This document shows, piece after piece, positions 36,393-46,038 of a stretch of DNA of 64,000 bases. The position numbers and the translations under genes were made by a program. The notes beneath the pieces are model-generated. The model saw nothing but the letters and a program-made list of their open reading frames with translations, was not told the DNA's origin and did not search any database. This stretch comes from Chloroflexota bacterium (lineage in GTDB: Bacteria; Chloroflexota; UBA11872): positions 1 through 64,000 of the forward strand of contig JAJECS010000027.1 of NCBI GenBank assembly GCA_022821905.1, written 5' to 3'. Positions within the stretch are counted from its first letter, which is position 1, and each line of letters starts with the position of its first letter.

Positions 36393-36971
36393 ATGAACCC
36401 GCCTGAGTTGCAACCCTCCGACGCCCTGCTCATCGTCGACGTGCAGCAGGATTTCTGTCCCGGCGGCGCCCTGGCCGTGCCCGACGGCGACGCCGTGGTG
36501 CCGGTGCTGAACCAGTGGATCGATGCGGCGCGAATCGCCGGCGCGGCGGTATTCGCCTCGCGTGACTGGCACCCGCCCAATCACGTCAGCTTCCAGGAAC
36601 AGGGCGGACCATGGCCCTCGCATTGCGTGGCGGAGACGCCCGGCGCGGCGTTCCATCCCGATCTGGCCCTTCGCGAATCGGCGACCGTCATCGACAAGGG
36701 AACGGACTCGGGCCATGAGGCCTACTCCGCGTTCGAGGGCACCGAGCTGGCGGAACAGCTTCGCGCCGCCGGCATCGAGCGGCTATGGGTCGGCGGACTG
36801 GCCCTTGACTATTGCGTGCGCGCCAGCGTGCTCGATGCCCGACGGATCGCCGGTCTGCCCGTGCACCTCATTCTGAGCGCCACCCGGGCCGTCGAGGTGC
36901 AGCCGGGCGATGGATCCCGCGCGCTGGACGACATGCGCGCGGCGGGCGCCGTCACCGAAGCCGAGAGCTAG
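36393..36971 (+). CDS. pncA: nicotinamidase / isochorismatase family
   Basis: LLIVDVQQDFCPGGALAVPDGDAVVPVLN, DKGTDSGHEAYSAF, LALDYCVRASVLDA. Confidence 0.93.
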   Translation: MNPPELQPSDALLIVDVQQDFCPGGALAVPDGDAVVPVLNQWIDAARIAGAAVFASRDWHPPNHVSFQEQGGPWPSHCVAETPGAAFHPDLALRESATVIDKGTDSGHEAYSAFEGTELAEQLRAAGIERLWVGGLALDYCVRASVLDARRIAGLPVHLILSATRAVEVQPGDGSRALDDMRAAGAVTEAES

Positions 36972-36983
36972 CCGCGGCGCTCG

Positions 36984-38324
36984 ATGGCCGCGCCTTCCGC
37001 CCACGGGCTCGTCACCGACCTCTACCAGCTCACCATGCTCCAGGCGTATCTGGAGCACGGCATGCACGCGCCGGCGACGTTCGAGCTCTTCACGCGACGC
37101 CTGCCGCCAAATCGAAACTTCCTGATCGCCGCCGGCCTGGACGCCGCCCTCGACTACTTGGAGCAGCTGCGATTCGAGCACGCGGACATCGAGTACCTGG
37201 AGTCCTTGGGGAGCTTCTCTGCAGAGTTTCTCGACTATCTGCGGGGACTCCGCTTTTCGGGGAGCGTCGAGGCCCTGCCCGAGGGCACGCCGTTTTTCGC
37301 CAACGAGCCACTGCTGAGGGTGCACGCGCCGCTGCCCGAGGCTCAGCTCGTCGAGACCCGGCTGCTGAATCTGGTGCAACTTCCGACCGCGGTGGCATCC
37401 AAGGCGGCGCGGGTCGTTTCGGCGGCGGATGGACGCTCCGTTATCGACTTCGGCCTGCGCCACGCGCACGGTGCCGACGCTTCGCTCGCGGCGTCCCGGG
37501 CGGCGTACATCGCGGGCGTGCTGGCGACATCGAACGTGGCCGCCGGCCAGGCCTTCGGCATCCCCGTGGCCGGCACCATGGCGCACAGCTTCGTCCAAGC
37601 CCACGACAGCGAGCGCGAGGCGTTCGTTCACTTCGCTGCCACGTTTCCCGGCGCGACGCTGCTCGTCGACACCTACGACACCGAGGCGGGCGTCGAACGG
37701 GTCATTGAGCTTGTGCGCGAGGCCGGCGGCGTCGCGCCGGCCGCCGTGCGCCTGGACTCCGGCGATTTGGCGGCGCACGCGCGACGGACACGGCGGCAAC
37801 TGGATGCAGCCGGACTGACGCAGGTGCAGATCATCGCCAGCGGCAATCTCGACGAGCGGGAGATCGCGCGGCTGATCGCGGACGGTGCGCCGATCGACAG
37901 CTTTGGCGTGGGTGCGGCGCTGGCCGTTTCCGAGGACGCGCCGTGCCTGGACGTGGTCTACAAGCTCGTGGCCTGCGACGGACGCGGCCGCATGAAGCTC
38001 GCCGCCGAGAAATCGACGCTCCCCGATCCCAAGCAGGTATTCCGGCAGTTCGACGGCGCCGCCGCCACGCACGACGTCGTCGGGCTCGCCAACGAACAGA
38101 CCGACGGTCTATCGCTGCTCGTGCCGGTGATGCGTGACGGCAAGCGGCTGCCGAACCGCCGCCGGTCGCTTGATGACATCCGCGCCCATGCCGACCGCGC
38201 GCTGGCGACGCTTCCGGCGCGCCTCCGCTCGCTTGATCCGGGCACGCCTCCCTACCAGGTCGAGATCACCCCGGCTCTTCAGGAGACTGCCGCACGTACG
38301 CGGCGGCGGCTGGAATCGCAATAG
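36984..38324 (+). CDS. pncB: nicotinate phosphoribosyltransferase
   Basis: LVTDLYQLTMLQAYLEHGM, DFGLRHAHG, GTMAHSFVQAH, RLDSGDLAAHARRTR. Confidence 0.95.
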   Translation: MAAPSAHGLVTDLYQLTMLQAYLEHGMHAPATFELFTRRLPPNRNFLIAAGLDAALDYLEQLRFEHADIEYLESLGSFSAEFLDYLRGLRFSGSVEALPEGTPFFANEPLLRVHAPLPEAQLVETRLLNLVQLPTAVASKAARVVSAADGRSVIDFGLRHAHGADASLAASRAAYIAGVLATSNVAAGQAFGIPVAGTMAHSFVQAHDSEREAFVHFAATFPGATLLVDTYDTEAGVERVIELVREAGGVAPAAVRLDSGDLAAHARRTRRQLDAAGLTQVQIIASGNLDEREIARLIADGAPIDSFGVGAALAVSEDAPCLDVVYKLVACDGRGRMKLAAEKSTLPDPKQVFRQFDGAAATHDVVGLANEQTDGLSLLVPVMRDGKRLPNRRRSLDDIRAHADRALATLPARLRSLDPGTPPYQVEITPALQETAARTRRRLESQ

Positions 38325-38401
38325 CCGGTCGCGGCGCTGCAGTTTTCAGAGTGGGGAGCCGGACGTAGGCTGAAGCAGTCCACCTAGCGGGAAGCCGGTC
38401 C

Positions 38402-39343
38402 ATGGAATATCGACGGCTCGGTCGCACTGGGCTCGAGGTGTCGCTGGTGTCGCTGGGCACCGGCGGGCCGAGCCGCTTTGGGCAGGATCGCGGCACGACG
38501 CCCCAGGCGGCTCGCCGGTTGGTCCGGCGCGCGCTCGATCACGGCGTCAACTTTTTCGACACCGCCCAGGGCTACGGCGACAGCGAGGCGCTGCTCGGAG
38601 AGGCGCTGGACGGCGTGCCGCGCGACGACTACGTCATCGCGACCAAGTACAACTACCGCGAGGACGAGACGGTCATTCCAGCGGCGGATGTGGCGCCCGC
38701 CATCGATCGGGCCCTTCGGCGATTACGGGTGGACGCGATCGACGTCATGCAGGTCCACGGCCTGTTGGATGGGCACTACGACGAGGTCGTTGCGCGGCAC
38801 CTGCCGATTCTCAAGGACGCGCAGGCCGCCGGGAAGATCCGCTTCATCGGCGTCACCGAGCGCTTCACCCACGACGCCCCGCACGACATGCTGCGCCGCG
38901 CCATCGCCGACGACCACTTCGACACGCTGATGGTGGGCTACAACCTGCTGCACCAGGGCGCGGAGCGGCACGTGCTACCCGCCGCCCAGGCCGCCGACAT
39001 TGGGGTGATCATCATGATCGCGGTGCGCCGCGCGCTGTCGAGCCCGGATCGCCTGCGCGAGGTGATCGCCGACCTCGTCGAGCGCGGACGGTTGCCAGCC
39101 GATGCGGTGCCGGCCGACGATCCGCTGGGGTGGCTGGTGCACGGCGACGTCACGTCGGTGGTGGACGCCGCCTATCGCTTCGCCCGTGAACACGACGCGG
39201 TCGACACGGTGCTCACCGGCACGTCGCGACCCGAGCACCTCGACGCCAATGTCGCGGGGCTCTTGCGGGGCTTACTGCCGGCGGCCGATCAGCGGCGCCT
39301 GCGGGACATCTTCGGGCACCTGGAGGAGGCGTTGGGGAACTAG
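38402..39343 (+). CDS. aldo/keto reductase
   Basis: MEYRRLGRTGLEVSLVSLGTGGPSRFG, GVNFFDTAQGYGDSEALLGEAL. Confidence 0.92.
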   Translation: MEYRRLGRTGLEVSLVSLGTGGPSRFGQDRGTTPQAARRLVRRALDHGVNFFDTAQGYGDSEALLGEALDGVPRDDYVIATKYNYREDETVIPAADVAPAIDRALRRLRVDAIDVMQVHGLLDGHYDEVVARHLPILKDAQAAGKIRFIGVTERFTHDAPHDMLRRAIADDHFDTLMVGYNLLHQGAERHVLPAAQAADIGVIIMIAVRRALSSPDRLREVIADLVERGRLPADAVPADDPLGWLVHGDVTSVVDAAYRFAREHDAVDTVLTGTSRPEHLDANVAGLLRGLLPAADQRRLRDIFGHLEEALGN

Positions 39344-39407
39344 GCGCGGGAACGGGCGACGACAAGGGGCGCCCCCTACCTCGTTCGTCGCAGGGTGTGC
39401 GGAGTGG

Positions 39408-39427
39408 ATTCCCGCCTCCGCGGGAAT
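39408..39427. repeat. dRS3-like palindrome ATTCCCGCCTCCGCGGGAAT
   Basis: ATTCCC-N8-GGGAAT. Confidence 0.65.
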
Positions 39428-39544
39428 GACGGACGTGATTTCGGGATTTCGCGAATGGGCGACCACTAGGGTCGCCCCTACATCGGCCGCGGCCGTGCCC
39501 ATCGGCTACCATCGGCTAACCGCACATGCTCGCCGGAGGGCGCC

Positions 39545-40654
39545 ATGGGCGCCGTTGACGTCAAGCCGGAAGCGCCGCCGACCCCAACCCGCGGGCCGAA
39601 GCTGGCGCCGTTCATCGTCGATTGCGACTGCCACCACATCTGGCACGAGATCGACGACGTTTTTCCCTATCTGCCGCGTCAATACGTGGAGCAGATCAAG
39701 GATTTCGGGCCGATGCTGCCCAAGCTCAGCTATACCAACGTGCCCAACGTGCTGGGGTATCGCGCCGACCTGGAGGTGACCCGCGACACCAACTTCGCCG
39801 AGTTCACGGTGAAGGAGCATTTGGACCCCTATCAGATCGACGCGGCGGTCCTGACCGGCGGCAGTGTCTATGGGGTCGTGGGGATTTCGGACGTGGACTA
39901 CGCCTCGGCGCTGGCCCGCGCCTTCAACGACTGGACGCTCGACACCTGGGTGTCCGTGGACCCGCGCTATCGCATGACGCTGGCGGTGTGTCCCAACGAT
40001 CCGGCGCAGGCGGCGGAGGAGATCCGGCGCCTTGGCGACCACCCCGCCGTGGTCGCCGTGATGCTGCCCGCCGGCGCGCGGCATCCATATGGCAACCGCT
40101 TCTATCACCCGATCTACGAGGCGGCCGCCGAGCACGGCCTGGTCATGATGACCCACTTCGGCGGCGAGGGCGCCGGCGTCACCAACCCGCCGACGGCGGC
40201 GGGCTATCCCTCCTACTACCTGGAGATGCGCATGGCCCGCCCGCAGATCGCCCAGGCGCACGTGGTGAGCCTGGTGTGCGAGGGCGTGTTCGAGAAGTTT
40301 CCGACGCTTCGCTGGCTGTTCATCGAGGTCGACACCTGGTGGATACCCGGTCTGCTGTGGCATTTCGACGCCGACTGGAAGGGCCTGCGGGACACCACGC
40401 CGTGGGTCAAGCGCCTGCCCAGCGAATACATCCGCGAGCACGTGCGGGTGGGCACCCAGCCGCTGGAGCAGCCGCCGCGCCGCGAGGACATGGGAACCTT
40501 CCTGGACTGGGCGCACGCCGAGGAAATGCTGGTCTACGCCAGCGACTTTCCGCACTGGGATTGGGACGAGCCCCGCGCCGCGGCGGCCATGATTCCGCGC
40601 GACCTGCGCCCTCGCATCTTTGGCGAGTCCGCGCGTGAGCTCTTCGACCTCTAG
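39545..40654 (+). CDS. amidohydrolase family protein (ACMSD-like)
   Basis: IVDCDCHHIW N-terminus, LRWLFIEVDTWWIPGLLWHFD, MLVYASDFPHWDWDEP. Confidence 0.88.
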   Translation: MGAVDVKPEAPPTPTRGPKLAPFIVDCDCHHIWHEIDDVFPYLPRQYVEQIKDFGPMLPKLSYTNVPNVLGYRADLEVTRDTNFAEFTVKEHLDPYQIDAAVLTGGSVYGVVGISDVDYASALARAFNDWTLDTWVSVDPRYRMTLAVCPNDPAQAAEEIRRLGDHPAVVAVMLPAGARHPYGNRFYHPIYEAAAEHGLVMMTHFGGEGAGVTNPPTAAGYPSYYLEMRMARPQIAQAHVVSLVCEGVFEKFPTLRWLFIEVDTWWIPGLLWHFDADWKGLRDTTPWVKRLPSEYIREHVRVGTQPLEQPPRREDMGTFLDWAHAEEMLVYASDFPHWDWDEPRAAAAMIPRDLRPRIFGESARELFDL

Positions 40655-41012
40655 CCCGCGCCGGCACGTCGTGTGCCGCGTCGACGACCTGCCGCCGGGA
40701 AGTCGCCGCGAAGTCCCCGTAGGCGGGGAAAACGGCGTCATGGTCTTCAACGTCGGCGGGCAGTACTACGCGCTGCGCAATCGCTGTCCCCACTCGGGCG
40801 GACCGCTGGGCCGCGGCGTGATTCGCCCGCACGTGATCTCGCGCGGCGTGGGCCACTTCGACTTCGAGCGCGAGGCCGAGATCTTGAAGTGCCCGTTTCA
40901 CAACTGGGAGTTCGACATCGCCACGGGCTGCGCGCTCTACGACCCCTCCATGCGCGCCAAGACCTATCCGGTAGCCGTCGAGGACGGCGAGGTGGTGCTC
41001 AGGCTCGGGTAG
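40635..41012 (+). CDS. Rieske [2Fe-2S] ferredoxin-like protein
   Basis: CPHSGGPL ... CPFHNWEFDIATG. Confidence 0.9.
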   Translation: MSSSTSSPRRHVVCRVDDLPPGSRREVPVGGENGVMVFNVGGQYYALRNRCPHSGGPLGRGVIRPHVISRGVGHFDFEREAEILKCPFHNWEFDIATGCALYDPSMRAKTYPVAVEDGEVVLRLG

Positions 41013-41203
41013 GCGGGCCCAGTTCGTCGGGCGTCCCGGTGAGCCTGGTCGGGGCACGCTTTCCTTCCAGCCCTGCAGACCAGCGGGCTGTGGGGAACCG
41101 TTCCTTCAGAGCTCGTCGGAGAGCGTGGTTCGACAGGCTCACCACGAACGGATTGAGATTCAGCGTTCGGACACATGTGCAACTGGGCTCGCAGGCCCAG
41201 GAG

Positions 41204-42310
41204 CTAAACCGCCGGAATGCTCACCTGCTGAATGCGACCCGTCTCGGCGGCCCGGTATGCGGCCTTGGTGCACTCGCCCACCCACAGGCCGTCCTCCGGC
41301 GCAAGAGGCGACGGCCCTTCGCCCTGGCACGCGCGGAGGAAGGCTTGAACCAGCAGCGGGTAGACCTCGGTGGTGCTGTCGGTGGCGTCGTAGGTCACGG
41401 TCTTGAGCGGCGCGCTGGCGTGAACGCCCTGGTGCGACGCCCATTGCAACGGCACACCGGCCACCTCACCGCCGGGATTGAAGCTCAGCCAGCCCTCGCG
41501 ACCCCAGATCGTGATGTCGTTGTGCCGCTGCGACGCATATTCGGCCTTGCTGGTATAGAAGCCCGAGTTGAAGTTGCCGATCATGCCGTTCTCGAACTCA
41601 ATCGTCAGCGCCGCGGCGTCCTCCACCGTGATGGGCTCGCCGCCGACGTTCTTGCACATGGCGACGACGGACTTGAAGTCCGAGCCGCTGACGTATCGCA
41701 GCATGTCGAGGTAGTGGCAGCCGAGAATGGTCAGGTGCCCGCCGCCGCCCTTCTCCTTGGAGAAGAACCAGCCGCCGGCCGCGTGGTCGTACTCGAACCG
41801 ATCGGCGGGGTCCTGCCGCAGCCGCTCCTGGTCGGAGATGAAGTGGGCCTGGAATGAGAAGAGGTCGCCGAGCAGCCCCTCGGACACGATGCGGCGGGCT
41901 TCCTGGACCACCGGGTACATCCGCGAGGAGTAGGCGATGCAGAGGTGGAGATTGCGGCTGCGCGCGAGCCGGTAGATCTCGCGATAGTCCTCGATTTCCA
42001 CGAATCCCGGCTTCTCGTGATAGACGTGCACGCCGGCCTCGAGCGCCTGCTTGATGGCGGCCGGCATGCGCCAGGGCTCCATGGTGATGAGCGCCGCGTC
42101 GGGATTGAATTCGCCGAACATCCGGTCCAGGTCGGTGTAGGTCGCTTGCAGCTTGGGCCCGGCGCCGTCGCGAACCTCGTCAAAGGTTGCTCCCGTGGCA
42201 TCGGCGACGGCGACCTCGCCAACTTCCTCGGTCGAGAGCGCGTCGACCAGCTTCTGCCGATGCCAGGACGTGGGCTCGGTGATCAACGCGACGCGTAGGG
42301 GATCGCTCAT
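41204..42310 (-). CDS. Gfo/Idh/MocA-family oxidoreductase
   Basis: VHVYHEKPGFVEIEDYREIYRLARSRNLHLCIAYSSRMYP; the longer 672-aa track ORF includes upstream non-coding/tRNA sequence. Confidence 0.9.
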   Translation of the reverse strand: MSDPLRVALITEPTSWHRQKLVDALSTEEVGEVAVADATGATFDEVRDGAGPKLQATYTDLDRMFGEFNPDAALITMEPWRMPAAIKQALEAGVHVYHEKPGFVEIEDYREIYRLARSRNLHLCIAYSSRMYPVVQEARRIVSEGLLGDLFSFQAHFISDQERLRQDPADRFEYDHAAGGWFFSKEKGGGGHLTILGCHYLDMLRYVSGSDFKSVVAMCKNVGGEPITVEDAAALTIEFENGMIGNFNSGFYTSKAEYASQRHNDITIWGREGWLSFNPGGEVAGVPLQWASHQGVHASAPLKTVTYDATDSTTEVYPLLVQAFLRACQGEGPSPLAPEDGLWVGECTKAAYRAAETGRIQQVSIPAV

Positions 42311-42380
42311 GCTGGGTCGCCTCCGTGGTGGGAGCGTCGGCAGTGAGACGGGAGTCGCCGACGCAGCGTCAGGCAGTCGG

Positions 42381-42458
<78 letters not shown>

Positions 42459-42486
42459 TGGCAGGAGTCTAGCAGCGGCGTCCAGG

Positions 42487-43521
42487 CTAGGAGCGCAGGG
42501 CGCGCCGGAGCTGACGGTGACGGCGCCAGATGGCCAGGGGCGACCGCAGGGGCTCCATCACGGCCCGAAGTTCGGACCAGCTGGCGGCTCGCGGCGAGTC
42601 CGCGGTTTCGGAGCCGGAAGCCGTTGCCAGGTGTGCGTGGCTGCGCCGAAACTCCGCCAGGCGCCGAAGCCCCGCGAGCCTCCCCCGGACGGCGGCGAGA
42701 TTCCGCTGCCGCCAGACGGTGACCGGCAGCGACGCGGCGTCGTAAGCCAGGATCAGCGGCAGCCAGCGCAGCAGCGGTCCGAGTGGATAGTTCTTGGCGA
42801 TCAACCACACCTTGTTCCGGCCAAGGTGGAACGTCTTGAGCGGCGAATCTTCCGCCCACGTGGCCGAGTGCATGTGGCGAACCCGCGCCGTGGTCACGTA
42901 TCGCGCCGTCCACCCCAGCCAGCGCGCGCGCCAGGCGAGGTCGACGTCCTCCAGATAGGCGAAGAAGCGCTCGTCGAAACCGGCGGTTGCCTGGAGCAGC
43001 TCGCGCCGATACAGCGCCGCCCCGGCGCTGGCGCCGAAGACGTCCCCGTCGGAGTCGTCCTGCAAGGGAGTCCCGGCGTTTCGATCCCACGCGATGCCCA
43101 GTGGATCCAGGCTGATGCCGGCGGAGTCGATGATTTCGGGATCGTGCAGATAGACCATGCGGCTGGCGAACATGCCGGCGTCCGGATGCGCGGTCGCGGC
43201 GCTCACCAGGCTGGCCAGCCAATCCGGGTCGGGGATCGCGTCGTTGTTGATGGTGGCGACAAGCGGCGCGCGGGCGGACACGAAGCCGCGGTTATTGCCG
43301 GCGGCAAATCCCGTGTTCTCTGCAAGCTCCACCACGCGCACCGATGGGAATTCGCCCCGGACCCAGGCCGCCGTGCCATCGGTTGAGCCGTTGTCGACCA
43401 GAATGACCTCGTGGTGGACGTTCTTCTGGCCGACGATGGCCGGCAGCGATTCGGCCAGCCGCTCGCGTCCGTTCCAGGTCACGACGACGACCGAGGCTTC
43501 GAGGTCTTGCACTGGCGTCAT
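42487..43521 (-). CDS. glycosyltransferase family 2 (rhamnosyltransferase-like)
   Basis: ASVVVVTWNGRERLAESLPAIV, EVILVDNGSTDGTAAWV, TINNDAIPDPDWL. Confidence 0.92.
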   Translation of the reverse strand: MTPVQDLEASVVVVTWNGRERLAESLPAIVGQKNVHHEVILVDNGSTDGTAAWVRGEFPSVRVVELAENTGFAAGNNRGFVSARAPLVATINNDAIPDPDWLASLVSAATAHPDAGMFASRMVYLHDPEIIDSAGISLDPLGIAWDRNAGTPLQDDSDGDVFGASAGAALYRRELLQATAGFDERFFAYLEDVDLAWRARWLGWTARYVTTARVRHMHSATWAEDSPLKTFHLGRNKVWLIAKNYPLGPLLRWLPLILAYDAASLPVTVWRQRNLAAVRGRLAGLRRLAEFRRSHAHLATASGSETADSPRAASWSELRAVMEPLRSPLAIWRRHRQLRRALRS

Positions 43522-43554
43522 GATCCGGCGCGACCGCTAGACTTCAGGCGGCAG

Positions 43555-44457
43555 ATGCATCCGGCGCCGCTGGTTGGGATTCGCGTGGCTCCCCCGCTCC
43601 GATTTCTCTCCCCTACCAAGTTGCGAACCTACGCAACCTGTCCGCTGCAGTACAGGCATCGGTATGTCGATCGCCTGGAGTCTCCGTACACCCCGGCCTC
43701 ACTGGTTGGCCAGGCCATCCACGAGACGCTGGAAGCGAACTTCCGGGCGAAGAAGCATACGCGTCGCGACTTGCCGACGTTCGAGGCCCAGGAAATCTTC
43801 GACCGCGTCTGGGAGCGACACGCGCCCGGTCCCGCAGACGCCGCCGACCCCGACGATCCATGGGAGGCGGCCTACGAGTCCGGTCGGTCCGCACTGGAGC
43901 ACTATCTGACCGAAGCCGCCGCGGCCCTGGTGCCGCATCTGGTCGAGCATCGATTCCGGTTCACGATCCCCAGCGTGCCATGGCCCGTCGTCGGCACGGT
44001 CGATCTGGTGGATCACAACGGCACGGTCATCGACTTCAAGACCTCCCGCCGGCCTTACCACGCCTCGTATCTCGATGGCGATCTCCAGCTCATGTGTTAC
44101 GCGATCGGGTACGCCGCGTTTCGCGCCGGGTCGCGGGTCCGGCCCGGTGAGTTGCCGTCGCCGTACTTCATTCCGGACGTCCGCGTGGACGTGCTGGTGA
44201 TCGGCGATCCGCCATCGGTGCAGCGGCTCGAGGCGCGCTACGACCGCGAGGCGCTGCGAGAGTTCGGAGAGCGCGCGGCGAGCATCGCGTTGGGAATCCA
44301 GGACGAGCAATTCGAGGCGTTCTGGCGGGCGCCCGACGCGGCTGAGGATGCCAACGTCTGCCGGCGGTGCTCCTACGTGGATCGGTGCCCGGACGCGCTG
44401 GTGTCGGCCGACGAGCTACTGAAAGCGGACGGCGAGGACGGAGACCAGGAAGAATAG
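43555..44457 (+). CDS. PD-(D/E)XK (Cas4/RecB-like) nuclease with putative Fe-S cysteines
   Basis: LSPTKLRTYATCPLQYRHRYVDRL, GTVDLVDHNGTVIDFKTS, NVCRRCSYVDRCPD. Confidence 0.88.
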   Translation: MHPAPLVGIRVAPPLRFLSPTKLRTYATCPLQYRHRYVDRLESPYTPASLVGQAIHETLEANFRAKKHTRRDLPTFEAQEIFDRVWERHAPGPADAADPDDPWEAAYESGRSALEHYLTEAAAALVPHLVEHRFRFTIPSVPWPVVGTVDLVDHNGTVIDFKTSRRPYHASYLDGDLQLMCYAIGYAAFRAGSRVRPGELPSPYFIPDVRVDVLVIGDPPSVQRLEARYDREALREFGERAASIALGIQDEQFEAFWRAPDAAEDANVCRRCSYVDRCPDALVSADELLKADGEDGDQEE

Positions 44458-44637
44458 GGCCGAGATTCCGATCGTGAAGTTGAAGAGCACGCGGTCGATT
44501 CCGCGCCGCGAGGCGAAGAACGAGCTGTCGCTGCCGCCCAGCGCCGAGCCCACGCCGGCGTTGCGTACCTGAAGCAGCACGACGCCGATCAAGATGACCG
44601 CCAAGACCACCTGCGCCGCCTGAAAGCCGGAACCCAC
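44416..44637 (-). CDS. secG: preprotein translocase subunit SecG
   Basis: VVLAVILIGVVLLQVRNAGVGSALGGSDSSFFASRRGIDRVLFNFT. Confidence 0.9.
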   Translation of the reverse strand: MGSGFQAAQVVLAVILIGVVLLQVRNAGVGSALGGSDSSFFASRRGIDRVLFNFTIGISALFFLVSVLAVRFQ

Positions 44638-44810
44638 GGGCTTACTCCTGAAAGGGGACTTGCCCCGGAATCACCTAATGCTCAGTGCGGCATGACCCGA
44701 GGGCCAAGAGCCACGCCGCACGCTCAGCATACCGGAGCGGCTCCCCTCTGGGGGCAAGTTTGGGCGCGTCAGTCCCGCACGCCTGCCGTCACTTCTGCGC
44801 CATAGTCGTC

Positions 44811-44830
44811 ATTCCGGCGGAAGCCGGAAT
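44811..44830. repeat. palindromic repeat ATTCCGGCGGAAGCCGGAAT (dRS3-like variant)
   Basis: direct reading. Confidence 0.6.
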
Positions 44831-44916
44831 CCAGTCCGGTCGAATCTGGAGGCCCGACGGATGCTTGGCGTCGGGCGGATCTGAGACCCGCCCCTACGGC
44901 ACACGGCCAGTGCGTC

Positions 44917-45945
44917 TCAGGCGCCGGCCGTCGCCAGCTTCGCGCGGGACATCTGGGCCGCGACCTTGATGGCGTGGTCCAGGCTGTCTTCGCGTGCGCG
45001 TCCTTCGCCCGCGCGGCCGTAGGCGGTGCCGTGGTCCACGCTGGTGCGGATGATGGGCATGCCCACCGACACGTTGATGCCGTCGAAGAACCCCGCGGTC
45101 TTGACTGCCACGTGGCCCTGGTCGTGATACATGGCGACGATGCCGTCGAAGCGACCGTCGATAGCCTTGTTGTAGACCGTGTCGCCCGGCTCGGGGCCGG
45201 TCACGTCCAGGCCTTCCGCCCGCGCCGCCTCGATGGCCGGCAGGATCTCGTCGGCGTCTTCGTCACCGAACAGCCGGTCCTCGCCCGCGTGGGGATTGAG
45301 CCCGTTGACCGCGATGCGCGGCTGCTCGAAGCCCAGCAGCTGCAGCGACTCGTGCAAAAGCCGAATGCAGTGCAACACGTTGTCGCGCGTCACGCGATCG
45401 ATGGCCTCGCGCAGCGAGACGTGCGTGCTGTTGTGAATCACCCGCAGCGTCGGCGCGACCAGCAGCATGCGCGTGCCCGGCGTCTTGGTCAGGTCCGCCA
45501 GAAGCTCCGTGTGTCCGGCGTAGTGATAGCCGGCGCGGTTGATGGCTTCCTTATGAATCGGTCCGGTGACGATGGCCGCTGCGCGACCGTCCATGACGAG
45601 CTTGGCGGCTTCGATCACGGCCTCGGCGGAGGACCGCCCGCCCTCGACCGTCACCTGCTTGAACGGCAGGTCGCTCAGGTCCTCGCCCCAGGGGTCAAAG
45701 ACCTCGATGGCGCCATGGACGTAGGCGGCCGATTCCGGATCGGCGGCGCGCACGTCCAGCTCCGATCCGAGGATTCCGGCCATTCGTTCGATCGCCGACA
45801 CGCTGCCCACGGCGAGCGGTCGGCACATGGCGTAGGTCTCGGGCTTGGCCAGGGACTTGATCAGGATCTCCGGCCCGACGCCCGTCGGGTCGCCCATGGT
45901 GATGGCGAGGATCGGTCGGTCGGCGTCGGCGTTTGCGTTGGGGAT
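44917..45945 (-). CDS. pdxA: 4-hydroxythreonine-4-phosphate dehydrogenase family (PdxA/PdxA2); predicted AUC start at 45945
   Basis: RPILAITMGDPTGVGPEI, HKEAINRAGYHYAGHTELLA, NPHAGEDRLFGDEDADEILPAI, AMYHDQGHVAVK. Confidence 0.92.
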   Translation of the reverse strand: MPNANADADRPILAITMGDPTGVGPEILIKSLAKPETYAMCRPLAVGSVSAIERMAGILGSELDVRAADPESAAYVHGAIEVFDPWGEDLSDLPFKQVTVEGGRSSAEAVIEAAKLVMDGRAAAIVTGPIHKEAINRAGYHYAGHTELLADLTKTPGTRMLLVAPTLRVIHNSTHVSLREAIDRVTRDNVLHCIRLLHESLQLLGFEQPRIAVNGLNPHAGEDRLFGDEDADEILPAIEAARAEGLDVTGPEPGDTVYNKAIDGRFDGIVAMYHDQGHVAVKTAGFFDGINVSVGMPIIRTSVDHGTAYGRAGEGRAREDSLDHAIKVAAQMSRAKLATAGA

Positions 45946-46038
45946 GCGGGGCTCCTTTGACGTGCGCCCTCGAAGTCACTCGGCGGCAAGTGTAGTCAGG
46001 CCGAGAGGTGAGTGCGCGGACGGGTTGCGGTTCGCGGG

